Shown: positions 44,347-53,550 of the stretch, piece by piece
Layout: each line of letters opens with the position of its first letter
Numbering within the stretch: position 1 is the first letter of the stretch
Assembly: GCF_024199925.1 (NCBI RefSeq)
Contig: NZ_JANADR010000001.1
Span: 1,178,001-1,242,000 of the forward strand
Direction: 5' to 3'
DNA length: 64,000 nt
From: Bradyrhizobium sp. CCGUVB1N3
GTDB lineage: Bacteria > Pseudomonadota > Alphaproteobacteria > Rhizobiales > Xanthobacteraceae
Position numbers and translations under genes: made by a program
Notes under the pieces: generated by a model
Seen by the model: only the letters and a program-made list of their open reading frames with translations
What the model was told of the DNA's origin: nothing
Databases searched by the model: none

Positions 44347-44547
44347 TCAGAACGAGAGCTGCCGGACTTCCCCTGGTCGGAGCGCATCTGGCTTCACGCG
44401 CAGGCTGTGCCGCAAGAGCCTGGTGACATGGCCATTGCCAATGACTCGCACAACCGCGTCGGTCGCCCTATCCGGTTCGACCGCCGCAACCCAGTATGAC
44501 CTTTCCCCGTCGGGCGAGATGACCGCGACGATGGGTAAACGGACCAT
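44347..44547 (-). CDS. Small hypothetical protein
   Basis: A 66-residue protein (MVRLPIVAVISPDGERSYWV, then RVIGNGHVTRLLRHSLRV). Beta-rich start and basic helix; the start codon among ATG 44550/44547 is uncertain. No family recognised. Confidence 0.4.
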   Translation of the reverse strand: MVRLPIVAVISPDGERSYWVAAVEPDRATDAVVRVIGNGHVTRLLRHSLRVKPDALRPGEVRQLSF

Positions 44548-44696
44548 CATCAAACGATTCCATACCGAAAGCCACAACTATGAGTTTTAATACTTGTCCA
44601 ATCAAGAGGTGGTTGTAGCTATGGTTAGCGCCGGCAGCCGCCAGCCAGCTGCGGGCACGCCGCATCAAAGCGGCCTCCCAAGCGTCTTGCAAATTA

Positions 44697-44957
44697 TCAA
44701 CTCGTCGAGGGCCCGATCGCCTGCGGAACGCTATGGCTTGTAGGTGCGGAAAACGGGACCTCGATTGATGCTGGGCTTACCGAGTGCTCGCTTCCCAGCG
44801 CGGCTTGAGCCGCTATCTCGTCACGACGAGTGCGGGCACTGTGTCCGTTCATCGCTTTCACAGCCTCGTTCTCGTCGGCACAAAAAGCGATGCATCGTCG
44901 ATCGGCAAACACGAGCCACTGACGAGAGCCAACTTCCCTGATGACGTACTCGGTCAT
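44697..44957 (-). CDS. Small hypothetical protein
   Basis: An 86-residue protein; ATG 44957 has GGAG 8 bases upstream. MTEYVIREVGSRQWLVFADR, then FCADENEAVKAMNGHSA; the last 25 residues are Ser/Pro-rich and disordered. No family recognised. Confidence 0.45.
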   Translation of the reverse strand: MTEYVIREVGSRQWLVFADRRCIAFCADENEAVKAMNGHSARTRRDEIAAQAALGSEHSVSPASIEVPFSAPTSHSVPQAIGPSTS

Positions 44958-45413
44958 TGTCGAGTCTCCAGCAGCAAGTTGATTACATTTTACGCCAACA
45001 GCGTTGCTCATTCATTAATCGGGCTCCGCTCTCGCGTTCACTCGAACCAACGGCAAACACAAGATCCACCGCGCAACGGTGTCACGGGTGGCACGCAGGT
45101 CGTCGCAGGAAAAACTGACAACGAGTGGCGAGGGTTTCGAGAGTGAGTTGTCGCGAAGGCGGCTTGTCGACTGAGCGGGGTAATCCCGTTTCTCAATTGC
45201 GGGACTATTGGACTGGCCGTCTAATCGCGTGGCGAGCAAAGCTGGCGTGAGCCTCCCTGCTCAGATCCAGCCCTCGGAAGCGGCCACCTGCCTCGGACGT
45301 ACGGGCGGGTGGCCCGCGAGGGCGGCTGTCAGAATTCTATTTGTCCTTCGCCCTCAGCCCGGTCTCGAGCAGCGGCCCACGTTCCCGTAGCGGGAGGGTG
45401 AGCGCAAGGGCGT
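44958..45413. other. Gene-free stretch
   Basis: No convincing gene; scattered open frames on both strands lack ribosome-binding sites or protein-like composition. Confidence 0.35.
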
Positions 45414-45572
45414 TCAGTTGCTCGGCCTCGCCCTCCAGCCGTATTCCGGATGTGGAATCGTGGCGGTGATGTCGGCGTCGCTGCCGGCCGACAGGCGCCA
45501 AGCGGCCAGCCCGAAACACAAGGTCAGGGTCAAGGCGGTCGCAAGCAGAAGCATTGAGACGAATTGGCTCAC
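45414..45572 (-). CDS. Possible 52-residue exported or membrane micro-protein
   Basis: GTG start; N-terminal hydrophobic segment (MLLLATALTLTLCFGLAAW) followed by a polar tail ending in EYGWRARPSN. The ATG 18 bases inside the frame is an alternative start. No ribosome-binding site is strong. Confidence 0.4.
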   Translation of the reverse strand: MSQFVSMLLLATALTLTLCFGLAAWRLSAGSDADITATIPHPEYGWRARPSN

Positions 45573-45924
45573 GCGTGTACGCCCCGCAGTTTGAAGCTAC
45601 GAGGGGAGAGCGAACACGATTGGCCGATTCGGAAAACACAGATGCGCTGACCTAACGGCAGGATTTCCCCAGGAGCAGCAACAATGAGGATCGGAACTCG
45701 CGGATGACTGCCCACCAGCCTTTGACGCGCCACGGTGGAAAAGACGGGACCTGGCACAGCTCCCGAAATGTCCTGTTAGCTTCTGTGTGCTCAAGTCGAC
45801 ACGTGCCGATTACCGCTGATTACGGCACATTGGAATGGGAATGACGGCCCCGGCTGTCCCCCAACCCTGCGGCTGGGGCCGTTTTGAACTTTCACAGCAT
45901 CGTTCAACGACCCGGTCCACGACC
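45573..45924. other. Gene-free stretch
   Basis: Nothing recognisable beyond short random frames. Confidence 0.35.
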
Positions 45925-46059
45925 ATGCTTAGAGGCATTGCTATCGCGCTATTTGGGCTGAGCTTCCTGTCTCAGCTAGACCAAGCTTACTTCTATGGCC
46001 GCTATTCCGAAGCCGCGCTTAAACTGCTGCACGAGATCGGCCGCGGGTTTGGCTGGTAG
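45925..46059 (+). CDS. 44-residue membrane micro-protein
   Basis: MLRGIAIALFGLSFLSQLDQ with a C-terminal YFYGRYSEAALKLLHEIGRGFG amphipathic helix. The hydrophobic N-terminus and conserved-looking tail match micro-proteins common in this genus. The in-frame region upstream (from 45835) is not protein-like. Confidence 0.55.
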   Translation: MLRGIAIALFGLSFLSQLDQAYFYGRYSEAALKLLHEIGRGFGW

Positions 46060-46427
46060 CGGCCGTCCGCCGCATTGGTCGAGGGTTTCAACGTTTGTGC
46101 GCTCAAAGCCCCGCTCCATCGCTGGGGCTGGGGGCTGAATAGCGATGGAGCGGGAGTCGGGGACTTCAATCGCACCAGCGTGGAAATCGACTGAAGCCCT
46201 CGACGCACCAAACTGCATTTGTGATTCGGGCTTGTTGACGGCCGATGCGTGGCGCCATTCGTTCAGGCTGAAGCCATTTGCCGTTTCATTCTTGAAAATC
46301 TGTAAGTGCCGCAGCCAAGCAATTTCTGAGGTGGCGATGCAGGCCTGCCACGTTCTTGATGCGCGTCACAGCTTGAATGCGACCCGCGGCGAACCGACGA
46401 CAACGAGTATAACCGAAGCGTCGCTGC
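46060..46427. other. Gene-free stretch
   Basis: No convincing gene. A short inverted repeat (CCCCGCTCCATCGCT and AGCGATGGAGCGGG, about 46112-46155) could form a hairpin. Confidence 0.35.
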
Positions 46428-46583
46428 TCAGCTTCGCTTCGCTTTCGACCTCAGCCTCATCTCGAGTTGCTGGCGAATGTTCTTCGCAAGAGGCCGCAAC
46501 GCCACGACGGCAAAGCCGCAGAGAAGCATCAGCCATGTCGCGAGGGCCGCGCACCACAATAGGTCTTCGAGAATCCTGGGCAT
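46428..46583 (-). CDS. 51-residue membrane micro-protein
   Basis: MPRILEDLLWCAALATWLML leads into one long hydrophobic helix, then a basic amphipathic tail (LAKNIRQQLEMRLRSKAKRS). The positive tail predicts a cytoplasmic C-terminus. No ribosome-binding site is strong, but composition is clearly membrane-protein-like. Confidence 0.45.
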   Translation of the reverse strand: MPRILEDLLWCAALATWLMLLCGFAVVALRPLAKNIRQQLEMRLRSKAKRS

Positions 46584-46771
46584 GACTTGCCCCCAAATGA
46601 CTGCCTGAAATGAGAACAGTGTCCCTCAACCCCGGAGCGGCGACAAGGCGTCCTAAAAGTAGCAACAGAGCGATGGACGCGCCGAAGCGCCGCGAAAGGA
46701 GATCGTCGTTTCCCAGAATTCTCCGATCGCTGATTGTGAACTAGGGATCGATTCTCGGGGCAATCGGTTGG

Positions 46772-47011
46772 ATGCGCATGCGTATCCAGGTGATGACATG
46801 GGCAGGTTCGCTGACCCTTGTGGGTGTTCTCGTCTCCGCTTGCGTGAACTCCGACCATGCGAGGCCGACAGTTCGGACGGGCGCGCCTTCGGGTGCGCCA
46901 TGGGCCCGCGACCTCAACGAGCCGCCCCCAAATCGAGAACCGGCCAATAAAGCGGAGGTCCCAGAAATAAAGGCGGATATGAATGCTGCGCGAGCGAAAG
47001 CCTCGCGCTAA
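46772..47011 (+). CDS. Small lipoprotein
   Basis: A 79-residue protein with a signal and lipobox (VGVLVSAC, Cys about 24), then a disordered Pro/Asn/Ala-rich mature part. Start ATG 46772, 46778 or 46790. Predicted to be anchored in a membrane by its lipidated Cys. Family not recognised. Confidence 0.5.
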   Translation: MRMRIQVMTWAGSLTLVGVLVSACVNSDHARPTVRTGAPSGAPWARDLNEPPPNREPANKAEVPEIKADMNAARAKASR

Positions 47012-47069
47012 GGCGGAGACTTCGGTCCACGGCCCCCTTTGCCACGGGAACGTTTCAATGCCAGGGCCA

Positions 47070-47159
47070 CTACCCGATTATTCTTTCAAGGGCGACGAGA
47101 GCGGTAAAGACGACCACGACGACCCCAGTGAAGGTAATGCCAAGAAAGACATTGTGCAT
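47070..47159 (-). CDS. Possible 29-residue membrane micro-protein
   Basis: MHNVFLGITFTGVVVVVFTA plus LVALERIIG: almost entirely one membrane helix. No ribosome-binding site is strong; listed for its composition only. Confidence 0.28.
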   Translation of the reverse strand: MHNVFLGITFTGVVVVVFTALVALERIIG

Positions 47160-47292
47160 GGTACCGTGTTTCCCTAGTCACCGCCGGGGCCAACATGCCG
47201 CGATGAATCGCTGGCTGAGCTATTCACGCGTCTTTCGGTTTCCAATCGTGCGTCTGTCCACTCCCGGCGCTCAGCCTGCAGGGTCAGGGGAT

Positions 47293-47460
47293 TCAGTGGA
47301 TTTTGATTTCCTTCAAGGGAAGCCGTAGCTCGGCGGCGCGTTCTTCGCGATCCTTCCTGCGAAATTCGATCTCTCGCCGCTCGAATTCGGTGAGTTCCTT
47401 TCGAGCCGCTTCCAAAATGCGATCACGTGGCGCCGTTCCTGGTTGTGTCCGGTCGGTCAT
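47293..47460 (-). CDS. 55-residue charged coiled-coil protein
   Basis: MTDRTQPGTAPRDRILEAAR then KELTEFERREIEFRRKDREE: a single highly charged helix. ATG has GGGGTGAGT upstream. Function unknown. Confidence 0.45.
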   Translation of the reverse strand: MTDRTQPGTAPRDRILEAARKELTEFERREIEFRRKDREERAAELRLPLKEIKIH

Positions 47461-47827
47461 CACTCACCCCAATGTCTTGGAAGGACAGAGCGCCCTAAAA
47501 TTGCGGATTTATGACGGCGGTGGGTGGGGCTGGGGACCGGGATGGGGTTGGGCCGGCTCTGCGCGCTGGCGCCGGGGCTGGACCGGTTGGGGTTGGCGCG
47601 TCGTCCCGGTCCAACGCGTGCTGGTCACTTTTCGTCCGATTAAGGGAGGGCGGCACCCGCGCGGGCTGCGAGGCCGCTTCTTTGGCGGCCTGGTTGGGCC
47701 TCGACCGGGCCGCCAAGGCTCACGCTACTTTGCATGGGGTTGTTTTCGACGTTTTTGTTTGTCCCATGCCGGTCACACGGCTGCGTCTGACGCAGATGAC
47801 CTGATCCGCGTGCGTTGGGCGGCAGCT
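47461..47827. other. Gene-free GC-rich stretch
   Basis: Low-complexity G/T-rich plus strand (GGGGCTGGGG-type runs near 47520-47610). Frames here are Gly/Trp-rich and not convincing. Confidence 0.35.
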
Positions 47828-48106
47828 TCACTGCCTGCGGTACACCCGGGGCTGCGGCACGCCCGGCTGCTGTCCGGTCTGCTGCTGCCTGAACAGGACG
47901 CGCGGGTTCAGATCGCAATAGGTGGTCGGCCGGCCGGAAGCGGACGCCAGGCACTGCGCCCTGGTTTCATACGAGCAGTCGCCGGACCAGCCGAGCTGCT
48001 CGCCAAAGACGCACCAGGGGTAATCATACGAGGCGGGAAGGGCGGAGCCTGCGCGGGCGGCTGTTGCCGCGGCCAGCAGGGCCAAGATGGCTAGCGTTGT
48101 CCGCAT
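47828..48106 (-). CDS. DUF3551 secreted small protein
   Basis: A 92-residue protein: signal peptide (MRTTLAILALLAAATAARAG), then the DUF3551 pattern YPWCVFG, GDCSYETRAQCLASASGR, CDLNP, with a Gln-rich tail. ATG 48106 has AGGAG 8 bases upstream; an ATG two codons earlier would be too close. Exported; function unknown. Confidence 0.8.
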   Translation of the reverse strand: MRTTLAILALLAAATAARAGSALPASYDYPWCVFGEQLGWSGDCSYETRAQCLASASGRPTTYCDLNPRVLFRQQQTGQQPGVPQPRVYRRQ

Positions 48107-48700
48107 GATCATTTCTCCTGTCCTGAGGTCTTTGGCGGCGGGAAAGACCTCGAACCATTGCACACACCGCTTCAACGCGATCAAGCGCGTTGAGGATCAA
48201 GCTGAGAAGCCCGCCGGTCCACTCAGGCGCACTTTTTTCTCGCCATGTGTGAACTGCTTCACATCCGCAATTCCGATCGCCTGCTATAGGTGATCCATTG
48301 CTTTACTTATCCATTATTTAAAAAACACACCCCCGGCAGTCGCATGCCGGGGGTGTTTTTGCGTGAGGCGAGGGTGCAGCTCGCAAATTGACCGATAGTT
48401 TCGCTGTCGAAATCCGGTCAGGCGCCGCGTTGTTCGGTGTCGGCGGGATGAGCGCAGCTCTCTGTTCGTGCGCTGTCTCCCGGTGGTTGAGGACAAGCCA
48501 ACCGCGATTCTCCTTTGTGAGTAGTGAATCAGGCGAAGCTGGCGTCAGGCTGGTCACCGCGCCTGTGCTATAGTCCGACGCATGACCTGATCCCGAACAG
48601 CCGCGCCGGCGGTTCCACCGTTCGGCTGGCGTCTCGACAGGCAAACGAAGTAAACGGCAAAGCGACCACGGAGACGATCGTAACGGGAGGGAGCCTGACC
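48107..48700. other. Intergenic stretch with a bidirectional terminator
   Basis: No convincing gene. Holds the hairpin at 48327-48356 and the leader of the DUF1476 gene. Confidence 0.45.
48327..48356. terminator. Bidirectional intrinsic terminator
   Basis: ACACCCCCGGCA (48327-48338) pairs perfectly with TGCCGGGGGTGT (48345-48356) over a 6-nt loop. An A run precedes and a T run follows, so it can stop transcription on both strands. Confidence 0.85.
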
Positions 48701-49018
48701 ATGACCACGTTCGACAAGCGCGAGCAGGGCTTTGAGGCCAAATTCGTTCACGACGAGGAGCTCATGTTCAAAGCCACGGCCCGGTCCAACAAGCTGCTCG
48801 GCATGTGGGCCGCGGGACAGCTCGGGCTGAGCGGCGATGCCGCAAGCCGCTACTCGACCGAGCTCGTGACCGCAAATCTGGACAACAAGGCGGTCGATGA
48901 TGTCCTGGCAAAGGTCTCCGGCGACCTCGCCGGCAAGGGAATCACGCCCGAGCAGGTTGCACAGAAGCTTCAGGAATTCCTGCACCAGGCCGTGCAGCAG
49001 CTGAAGGGCCCCGACTAG
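48701..49018 (+). CDS. DUF1476: F1-ATPase zeta-type inhibitor subunit
   Basis: A 105-residue helical protein: MTTFDKREQGFEAKFVHDEE, LMFKATARSNKLLGMWAAG, and a four-helix C-terminus. This is the DUF1476 family; its Paracoccus member is the zeta subunit, which blocks ATP hydrolysis by F1 through its N-terminus. ATG 48701 has GGGAGGGAG upstream. Not next to atp genes, as usual. Confidence 0.85.
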   Translation: MTTFDKREQGFEAKFVHDEELMFKATARSNKLLGMWAAGQLGLSGDAASRYSTELVTANLDNKAVDDVLAKVSGDLAGKGITPEQVAQKLQEFLHQAVQQLKGPD

Positions 49019-49052
49019 GGTGGGTCCCGAGCGTGCAGATGTCTTTCGAAGG

Positions 49053-49520
49053 TCACAGCTCCATGTGGACGATCTCGATCGGCGCGCCGCCGAGGCCGTG
49101 TGAGAAATAGCCCCGCTTGATGCTCCTGAAGCCGTGCTTGCGGTAGAAGCCTTCGGCGTTGATGGTTGCTTCGAGCCTGATCGGTCCCTCGTGGCCGACC
49201 TTCGCCTCGGCTATTCCGATCTTCAGCAGTCTTTGTCCAAGTCCCGTGCCTGCCGCTTCGGGCAGGATGAATAGGCGGGTAACTTCGCCCGGCTCGGCAT
49301 CGACAAAGCCAACCATCTTGCCATCGCGGAGGCCCACGGTCATTCGTCCCCTGGCGATGAGGTCCTCGTAGAACGCGACCGTGCGGTCGCCCATCCAGTT
49401 CGCGATCTGGTCGCGGGAATAGGATGCTCCGGAAAGGCCGCTGATCGACGCCTTGGTGAGATTGAAAACCGTTTCCGCGTCTTCGAAGCGGGCGGCCCTG
49501 AATGAGAAATCGGTGTCCAT
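49053..49520 (-). CDS. GNAT-family N-acetyltransferase
   Basis: A 155-residue protein: FRAARFEDAETVFNLTKASI start, GEVTRLFILPEAAGTGLGQRLL (acetyl-CoA-binding R/Q-x-x-G-x-G/A segment) and AEGFYRKHGFRSIKRGYF end. ATG 49520 gives the expected domain length. Substrate unknown. Confidence 0.82.
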   Translation of the reverse strand: MDTDFSFRAARFEDAETVFNLTKASISGLSGASYSRDQIANWMGDRTVAFYEDLIARGRMTVGLRDGKMVGFVDAEPGEVTRLFILPEAAGTGLGQRLLKIGIAEAKVGHEGPIRLEATINAEGFYRKHGFRSIKRGYFSHGLGGAPIEIVHMEL

Positions 49521-49540
49521 CACGGGAGTTGGAATGAGCG

Positions 49541-50119
49541 TTATTCGTGGTTGCGCGTGGCCGTGTCGCTCAGGCGATCGACGAAGGCAATCCCGATCGC
49601 CGACGCCACGAAGGTGATGTGGATCAGGACCTGCCACATCACGCCCTGCTCGGTAAAGCTGGCGCGGCTTGAGCCGAGATTGCCGGCTTCGATGAAGGTG
49701 CGCAGCAGCGCGATCGAGGAGATGCCGATGATGGCCATCGCGAGCTTGATCTTCAGCACGCTCGCATTGACGTGGCCAAGCCATTCCGGCTCGTCCGGAT
49801 GACCCTGGAGATCGAGCCGCGAGACGAAGGTCTCGTAGCCGCCGACGATCACCATCACCAGCAGGTTGGAGATCATGACGACGTCGATCAGCGCCAGCAC
49901 GCTCATCATGATCTGCTGCTCGGTCAGGTCCAGCGCGTGCCAGGACAGATGCCAGAGCTCCTTGACGAACAGCGCGATGTAGACGCATTGCGCGACGATC
50001 AGCCCGAGATAGAGCGGCAGTTGCAGCCAGCGCGAGCCGAAGATGACCATCGGCAGCGCGCGCAGGCGCGGCGAGGCCGGAAGGCGGGGCTGTCTCGTCG
50101 TCTCAGGCTCGCTCGACAT
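49541..50119 (-). CDS. UPF0114 (YqhA-type) membrane protein
   Basis: A 192-residue protein with four predicted helices (about 33-52, 70-95, 120-142, 160-180) and the conserved LIDVVMISNLLVMVIVGGYE and VNASVLKIKLAMAIIGISS motifs of the TIGR00645/UPF0114 family. The function of the family is unclear. It lies 20 bp before the GNAT gene in the same orientation. Confidence 0.82.
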   Translation of the reverse strand: MSSEPETTRQPRLPASPRLRALPMVIFGSRWLQLPLYLGLIVAQCVYIALFVKELWHLSWHALDLTEQQIMMSVLALIDVVMISNLLVMVIVGGYETFVSRLDLQGHPDEPEWLGHVNASVLKIKLAMAIIGISSIALLRTFIEAGNLGSSRASFTEQGVMWQVLIHITFVASAIGIAFVDRLSDTATRNHE

Positions 50120-50277
50120 TTTCAGGCAATTCCCCGCTTCGGTTGCACGGTCACCAGATGTAACCCGACATGATGGCCTGCGGAAGACGCGACGTCGGGA
50201 TCATGCGCCGCCTGCGGCATGATGCTATCCTGACCTCAGGGCGGCGCTGGCTTTCAACTGAGATCCTTGGAGACATC

Positions 50278-50544
50278 GTGCGGACGATTGCGGCTGTTGC
50301 AACCATCGTGCTCTGCGGAGCCATGATCAGCGAAGCGGCCGCGCTGCCGCTGACGCCATTTCGCTACGCGGACCAGGCGCAGCGCTATTGTCCGACAGAC
50401 AAGGTGGTGTGGCTGGATTTCAGGAAGGGCCGCTACTACGCCAAGGGGCAGAAGCTCTACGGGCAGGGGTTTGATGGCAGCTTCGTCTGTCTGAACGAAG
50501 CCAGGAGTAGCGGCTATCGCCGCTCGGTGCTGGGCCTGCGCTGA
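50278..50544 (+). CDS. Small secreted protein
   Basis: An 88-residue protein: signal peptide (MRTIAAVATIVLCGAMISEA) and mature PFRYADQAQRYCPTDKVVWL, then GRYYAKGQKLYGQGFDGSFVC. The two Cys may pair. GTG 50278 has GGAG 5 bases upstream; the frame upstream is not protein-like. Confidence 0.65.
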   Translation: MRTIAAVATIVLCGAMISEAAALPLTPFRYADQAQRYCPTDKVVWLDFRKGRYYAKGQKLYGQGFDGSFVCLNEARSSGYRRSVLGLR

Positions 50545-50571
50545 GCTGACCCAGGCCGCGTGCGTCGCTGG

Positions 50572-50703
50572 CTACTTGCTCTCGCTCGGCAGCTTGACCG
50601 GCACGTGCGGGGAGCTGCTGACGACGCGCGGACTTCCGTCCGGATAAGTGCGGCTCGTCCGGATCAGCGTTTCCAGAACCAGGAAGAATTTCTCGGCAAG
50701 CAT
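50572..50703 (-). CDS. 43-residue micro-protein
   Basis: MLAEKFFLVLETLIRTSRTY followed by RVVSSSPHVPVKLP. ATG has GAGGGTGA upstream. Convergent with the previous gene. The amphipathic N-terminus and conserved-looking HVPVKLP tail match micro-proteins of related genomes. Function unknown. Confidence 0.55.
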   Translation of the reverse strand: MLAEKFFLVLETLIRTSRTYPDGSPRVVSSSPHVPVKLPSESK

Positions 50704-50877
50704 GTCTCGTCACCCTCGTTGGTGATGGCCTCTTGATTTGAGTCGAGGCGCGAGAGACGGAAATTCAATCAACTAAAAGGGAGGCAGACGGTCCGAAAAC
50801 CCTGGACGCGCCGACCGAAATGCTATTGCGCCGCAACATCGCGGTCGATGGGATAGAGGAAAGAAAGTCGGCGCGCC

Positions 50878-50976
50878 TCAGGCGAATGCCAGGGCCATCA
50901 GACTCGAGCAGAGCAGAACCAAGCCGCCTGCGGTCAACGCCAGAAAGCCGTCGGACACCAGATCATGGTTGCGCAT
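50878..50976 (-). CDS. 32-residue membrane micro-protein
   Basis: MRNHDLVSDGFLALTAGGLV then LLCSSLMALAFA: one membrane helix. Upstream GGTG is weak. Confidence 0.4.
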   Translation of the reverse strand: MRNHDLVSDGFLALTAGGLVLLCSSLMALAFA

Positions 50977-51072
50977 AGGACACCTGCCGCTCTCCTACTC
51001 GATGCTCGACCGGATTGATTAAAAGTTTCCGAACGCGCTCAATTGAAAGAGGTGACGCTTCCGCGCGAGGCA

Positions 51073-51162
51073 TTATGCCCTCGTGCGATATCCTTCGAAC
51101 GCATGGGCCAGAAAAATCCCCGCGCTTACCAGACCCATCAGTGCTGAAACCGTCTCAATCAT
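51073..51162 (-). CDS. 29-residue membrane micro-protein
   Basis: MIETVSALMGLVSAGIFLAH then AFEGYRTRA: one membrane helix with a basic tail. The pattern (MIE.V.A.MGL.SAGIF.AHA.E.YR) recalls micro-proteins seen in bradyrhizobia. Confidence 0.45.
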   Translation of the reverse strand: MIETVSALMGLVSAGIFLAHAFEGYRTRA

Positions 51163-51516
51163 CGCAAACTTCCGTTGCGCCCCTCGCACACGCGACAAAA
51201 CGCGTACCGCCTTGCACAGTCAAAAGGATTCCAATGTGCGCACTAGCAATCGGGAAGCAGTGAGGCTTCGGCGCAACAGTTTGTCCAGGACTGGGACGGG
51301 AGTAGGGCGCCTCGCGCACCGGCGCTCCGTAGATCAACGGAGGGAACGCCAATCTCTGGTTTACCATCTCGGTGCGAGAGCCGCGCGCTCCCCATTTCCG
51401 CCGTGATCACGTTGCGATATCGTCACTGCTTCCGAACCGGTGGTGGGCCGTTTCGGGCAAAGTCCGGCAGAAGGCCTCCTTGTGGGCACGCGTCCGGCGA
51501 GATGGTATTGGGGCGA
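51163..51516. other. Leader region of rlpA
   Basis: No convincing gene or structure seen. Confidence 0.35.
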
Positions 51517-52446
51517 ATGGGGATCCGACGGTCAGATTCGATGATGCGGGCCGCGCGCGGTGTTGCGGCTGCCGCAACCTGCCTCGCGCTCGCCAACTGC
51601 GCCTCATCGGGCAAATTCGCCAGCCACGTCGATCCGAAATACGGCGTGTCCTCCAGCCCGCGCGTCGTGGCCTTGGGCGATCCCGTGCCCAAGGGCGGCG
51701 GCACTTACCGCATCGGCAAGCCCTATGTGGTGGCCGGCAAGACGTACGTGCCGGAGGAGGACGCCAACTACCGCGCCGAGGGCCTGGCTTCCTGGTACGG
51801 CGACGACTTCCACGGCCGCCTGACCGCCAACGGCGAAATCTTCGACATGGGCTCGCTCACGGCGGCGCACCCGACCTTGCCGATGCCGTGCTATGCGCGG
51901 GTGACCAACCTTTCCAACGGCAAATCGCTGATCGTCCGGGTCAATGACCGCGGGCCCTATCACGGCAACCGGCTCATCGACGTCTCGAACAAGGCGGCTG
52001 AACTGCTTGAATTCAAAGGCAATGGCGTCGCCAAGGTGCGCGTCGAATATGTCGGCCGGGCGCCCCTCGAGGGCTCCGACGACCGCCAGCTGATGGCCAC
52101 CTTGCGCACCGGCATTCCTGCGCCGACCCCCTCGATGGTCCGCGTCGCCTCGGCCAAACCGTTTGTCCCGGAACTTTCGGCCTCCAGCCACGGCGCGATC
52201 CGTGGCGAGGTTCCGTTGCCGGAAGGGCGGCCCTACAGCCTCGGCAATACTTCGGCGGACGTCGCCTCGATCAACGCGACCTCGGAAATGTCGGCCTCGA
52301 GCCGCAGCCGCGGCCGGGCGCTGCAGAACGCGCGCGCGGTGTCCTATGACCAGGATACGTCGGATACGGCACCATCGGCGGCCTATGTCTCCGACGACGG
52401 CGCGGCGGAAGCGCGCAATATCCTGAGCGGCCGCGGGCTCTACTGA
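51517..52446 (+). CDS. rlpA: RlpA-type septal ring lytic transglycosylase
   Basis: A 309-residue lipoprotein. Lipobox LALANC (Cys about 27). DPBB domain with the RlpA signature YRAEGLASWYGDDFHGRLTA, FDMGSLTAAHPTLPMPCYARV and VRVNDRGPYHGNRLIDVS, which carry the catalytic Asp and His region. The C-terminus is a disordered Ser/Ala-rich tail with no SPOR domain. ATG 51517 keeps the basic n-region; 51541 is possible. First gene of the cell-wall/replication core cluster. Confidence 0.88.
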   Translation: MGIRRSDSMMRAARGVAAAATCLALANCASSGKFASHVDPKYGVSSSPRVVALGDPVPKGGGTYRIGKPYVVAGKTYVPEEDANYRAEGLASWYGDDFHGRLTANGEIFDMGSLTAAHPTLPMPCYARVTNLSNGKSLIVRVNDRGPYHGNRLIDVSNKAAELLEFKGNGVAKVRVEYVGRAPLEGSDDRQLMATLRTGIPAPTPSMVRVASAKPFVPELSASSHGAIRGEVPLPEGRPYSLGNTSADVASINATSEMSASSRSRGRALQNARAVSYDQDTSDTAPSAAYVSDDGAAEARNILSGRGLY

Positions 52447-53396
52447 GCCGCGCTTTCCTTCAGGAAGTTCACCAGGGCCGTATTGACCTCGTCGGGCCGC
52501 TCCTGCTGCACCCAGTGGCCGGCGCCCTCGATGATCAGCTTTCGCTTGAGGTTGGGCAGCACGCGCTCGAGTTCATTGACGCGCTTGGCGCCGATCAGCC
52601 CGGTGATCACGGCATCCTTGGAGCCGGCGATGAACAGAGAGGACTGATGGATCTGCGCATCCTGCCAGGGGGCGGTCAGCTCCCAATTGCGGTCAATGTT
52701 GCGGTACCAATTGAGGCCGCCGCGAAAGCCAGACTTGCGATAGGTCTCGGTGAAATAGGCGAGATCGGCTTGCGTCAGCCAGCTCGGCAAAGGCTCCGAG
52801 CCGCTGGCGTGGCCGAGGAAGCCCTTGTCGTCCTGAACGAACATCGCCGCCGTCGGATCGGACAGCCCGCGCCCGCCGAGCACGATGCGCATGGTGTGGG
52901 CGACATCGCGCTCGAGCTCGGCCTCGGCGACGCCCGGCGTCTGAAAGTACTGCCAGTAGAAATTGGTGATGCCGTTCTCACGCAACAGGTCGAGCGGCTT
53001 GCCGCGGCCGCGAAACGGCGGCGGGACGCTCAAGCCCGCCACCGCCGTGAACATGTCTGGCCGGAACAGCGCCGCATGCCAGGCCACCGGTGCGCCCCAG
53101 TCGTGACCGATGACCATGGCCTTGGTCTCGCCAAGCGCCTGCACCAGGGCGACGACGTCACCGACCGTGTCGAAGATGGAGTAGGCGGCAACGCCCGACG
53201 GCGCCGTGGTCCTGCCGTAACCCCGCATGTCCGGAGCGACAACGCGAAAGCCGGCCGCCGCCAGCGCCGGGATCTGGTGACGCCAGGAGTAGGAGAGTTC
53301 GGGCCATCCATGGCACAGTACGACCAGCGGCCCCTGGCCCTGTTCACGGACGAAAAGATCGATCCCATTGGCTGAGATCATACGGGAGGAGAACAT
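52440..53396 (-). CDS. Epoxide-hydrolase-type alpha/beta hydrolase
   Basis: A 318-residue hydrolase: HGWPELSYSWRHQ oxyanion region, DMRGYGRT, GHDWGAPVAW nucleophile elbow with Asp, cap domain with Tyr residues (TETYRKSGF) and the His in GAGHWVQQERP. ATG 53396 has GGAGGAG upstream. Its 3' end overlaps the rlpA 3' end by 7 bases; it is inserted antisense between rlpA and dacA. Confidence 0.87.
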   Translation of the reverse strand: MFSSRMISANGIDLFVREQGQGPLVVLCHGWPELSYSWRHQIPALAAAGFRVVAPDMRGYGRTTAPSGVAAYSIFDTVGDVVALVQALGETKAMVIGHDWGAPVAWHAALFRPDMFTAVAGLSVPPPFRGRGKPLDLLRENGITNFYWQYFQTPGVAEAELERDVAHTMRIVLGGRGLSDPTAAMFVQDDKGFLGHASGSEPLPSWLTQADLAYFTETYRKSGFRGGLNWYRNIDRNWELTAPWQDAQIHQSSLFIAGSKDAVITGLIGAKRVNELERVLPNLKRKLIIEGAGHWVQQERPDEVNTALVNFLKESAAQ

Positions 53397-53550
53397 CGCT
53401 TTTCCGCCTTGTTTCAGAGGTTTGGTCGGAAATCGTGAGGCGCCACGATAGGGACGCCGGCTCACCTGTGCAATCTTCGGGTGATGATCCGGTTCCCGAT
53501 GTTGTTTGCACAGGGGCCAACTGTTAGAACGCCGCTCTCAGGGCTTCGCC

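Noticed and set aside
47303..48094. Gly/Trp/Arg-rich 263-residue frame
   Set aside because: Covers the antisense of two better-supported small genes, and composition reflects G-rich DNA.
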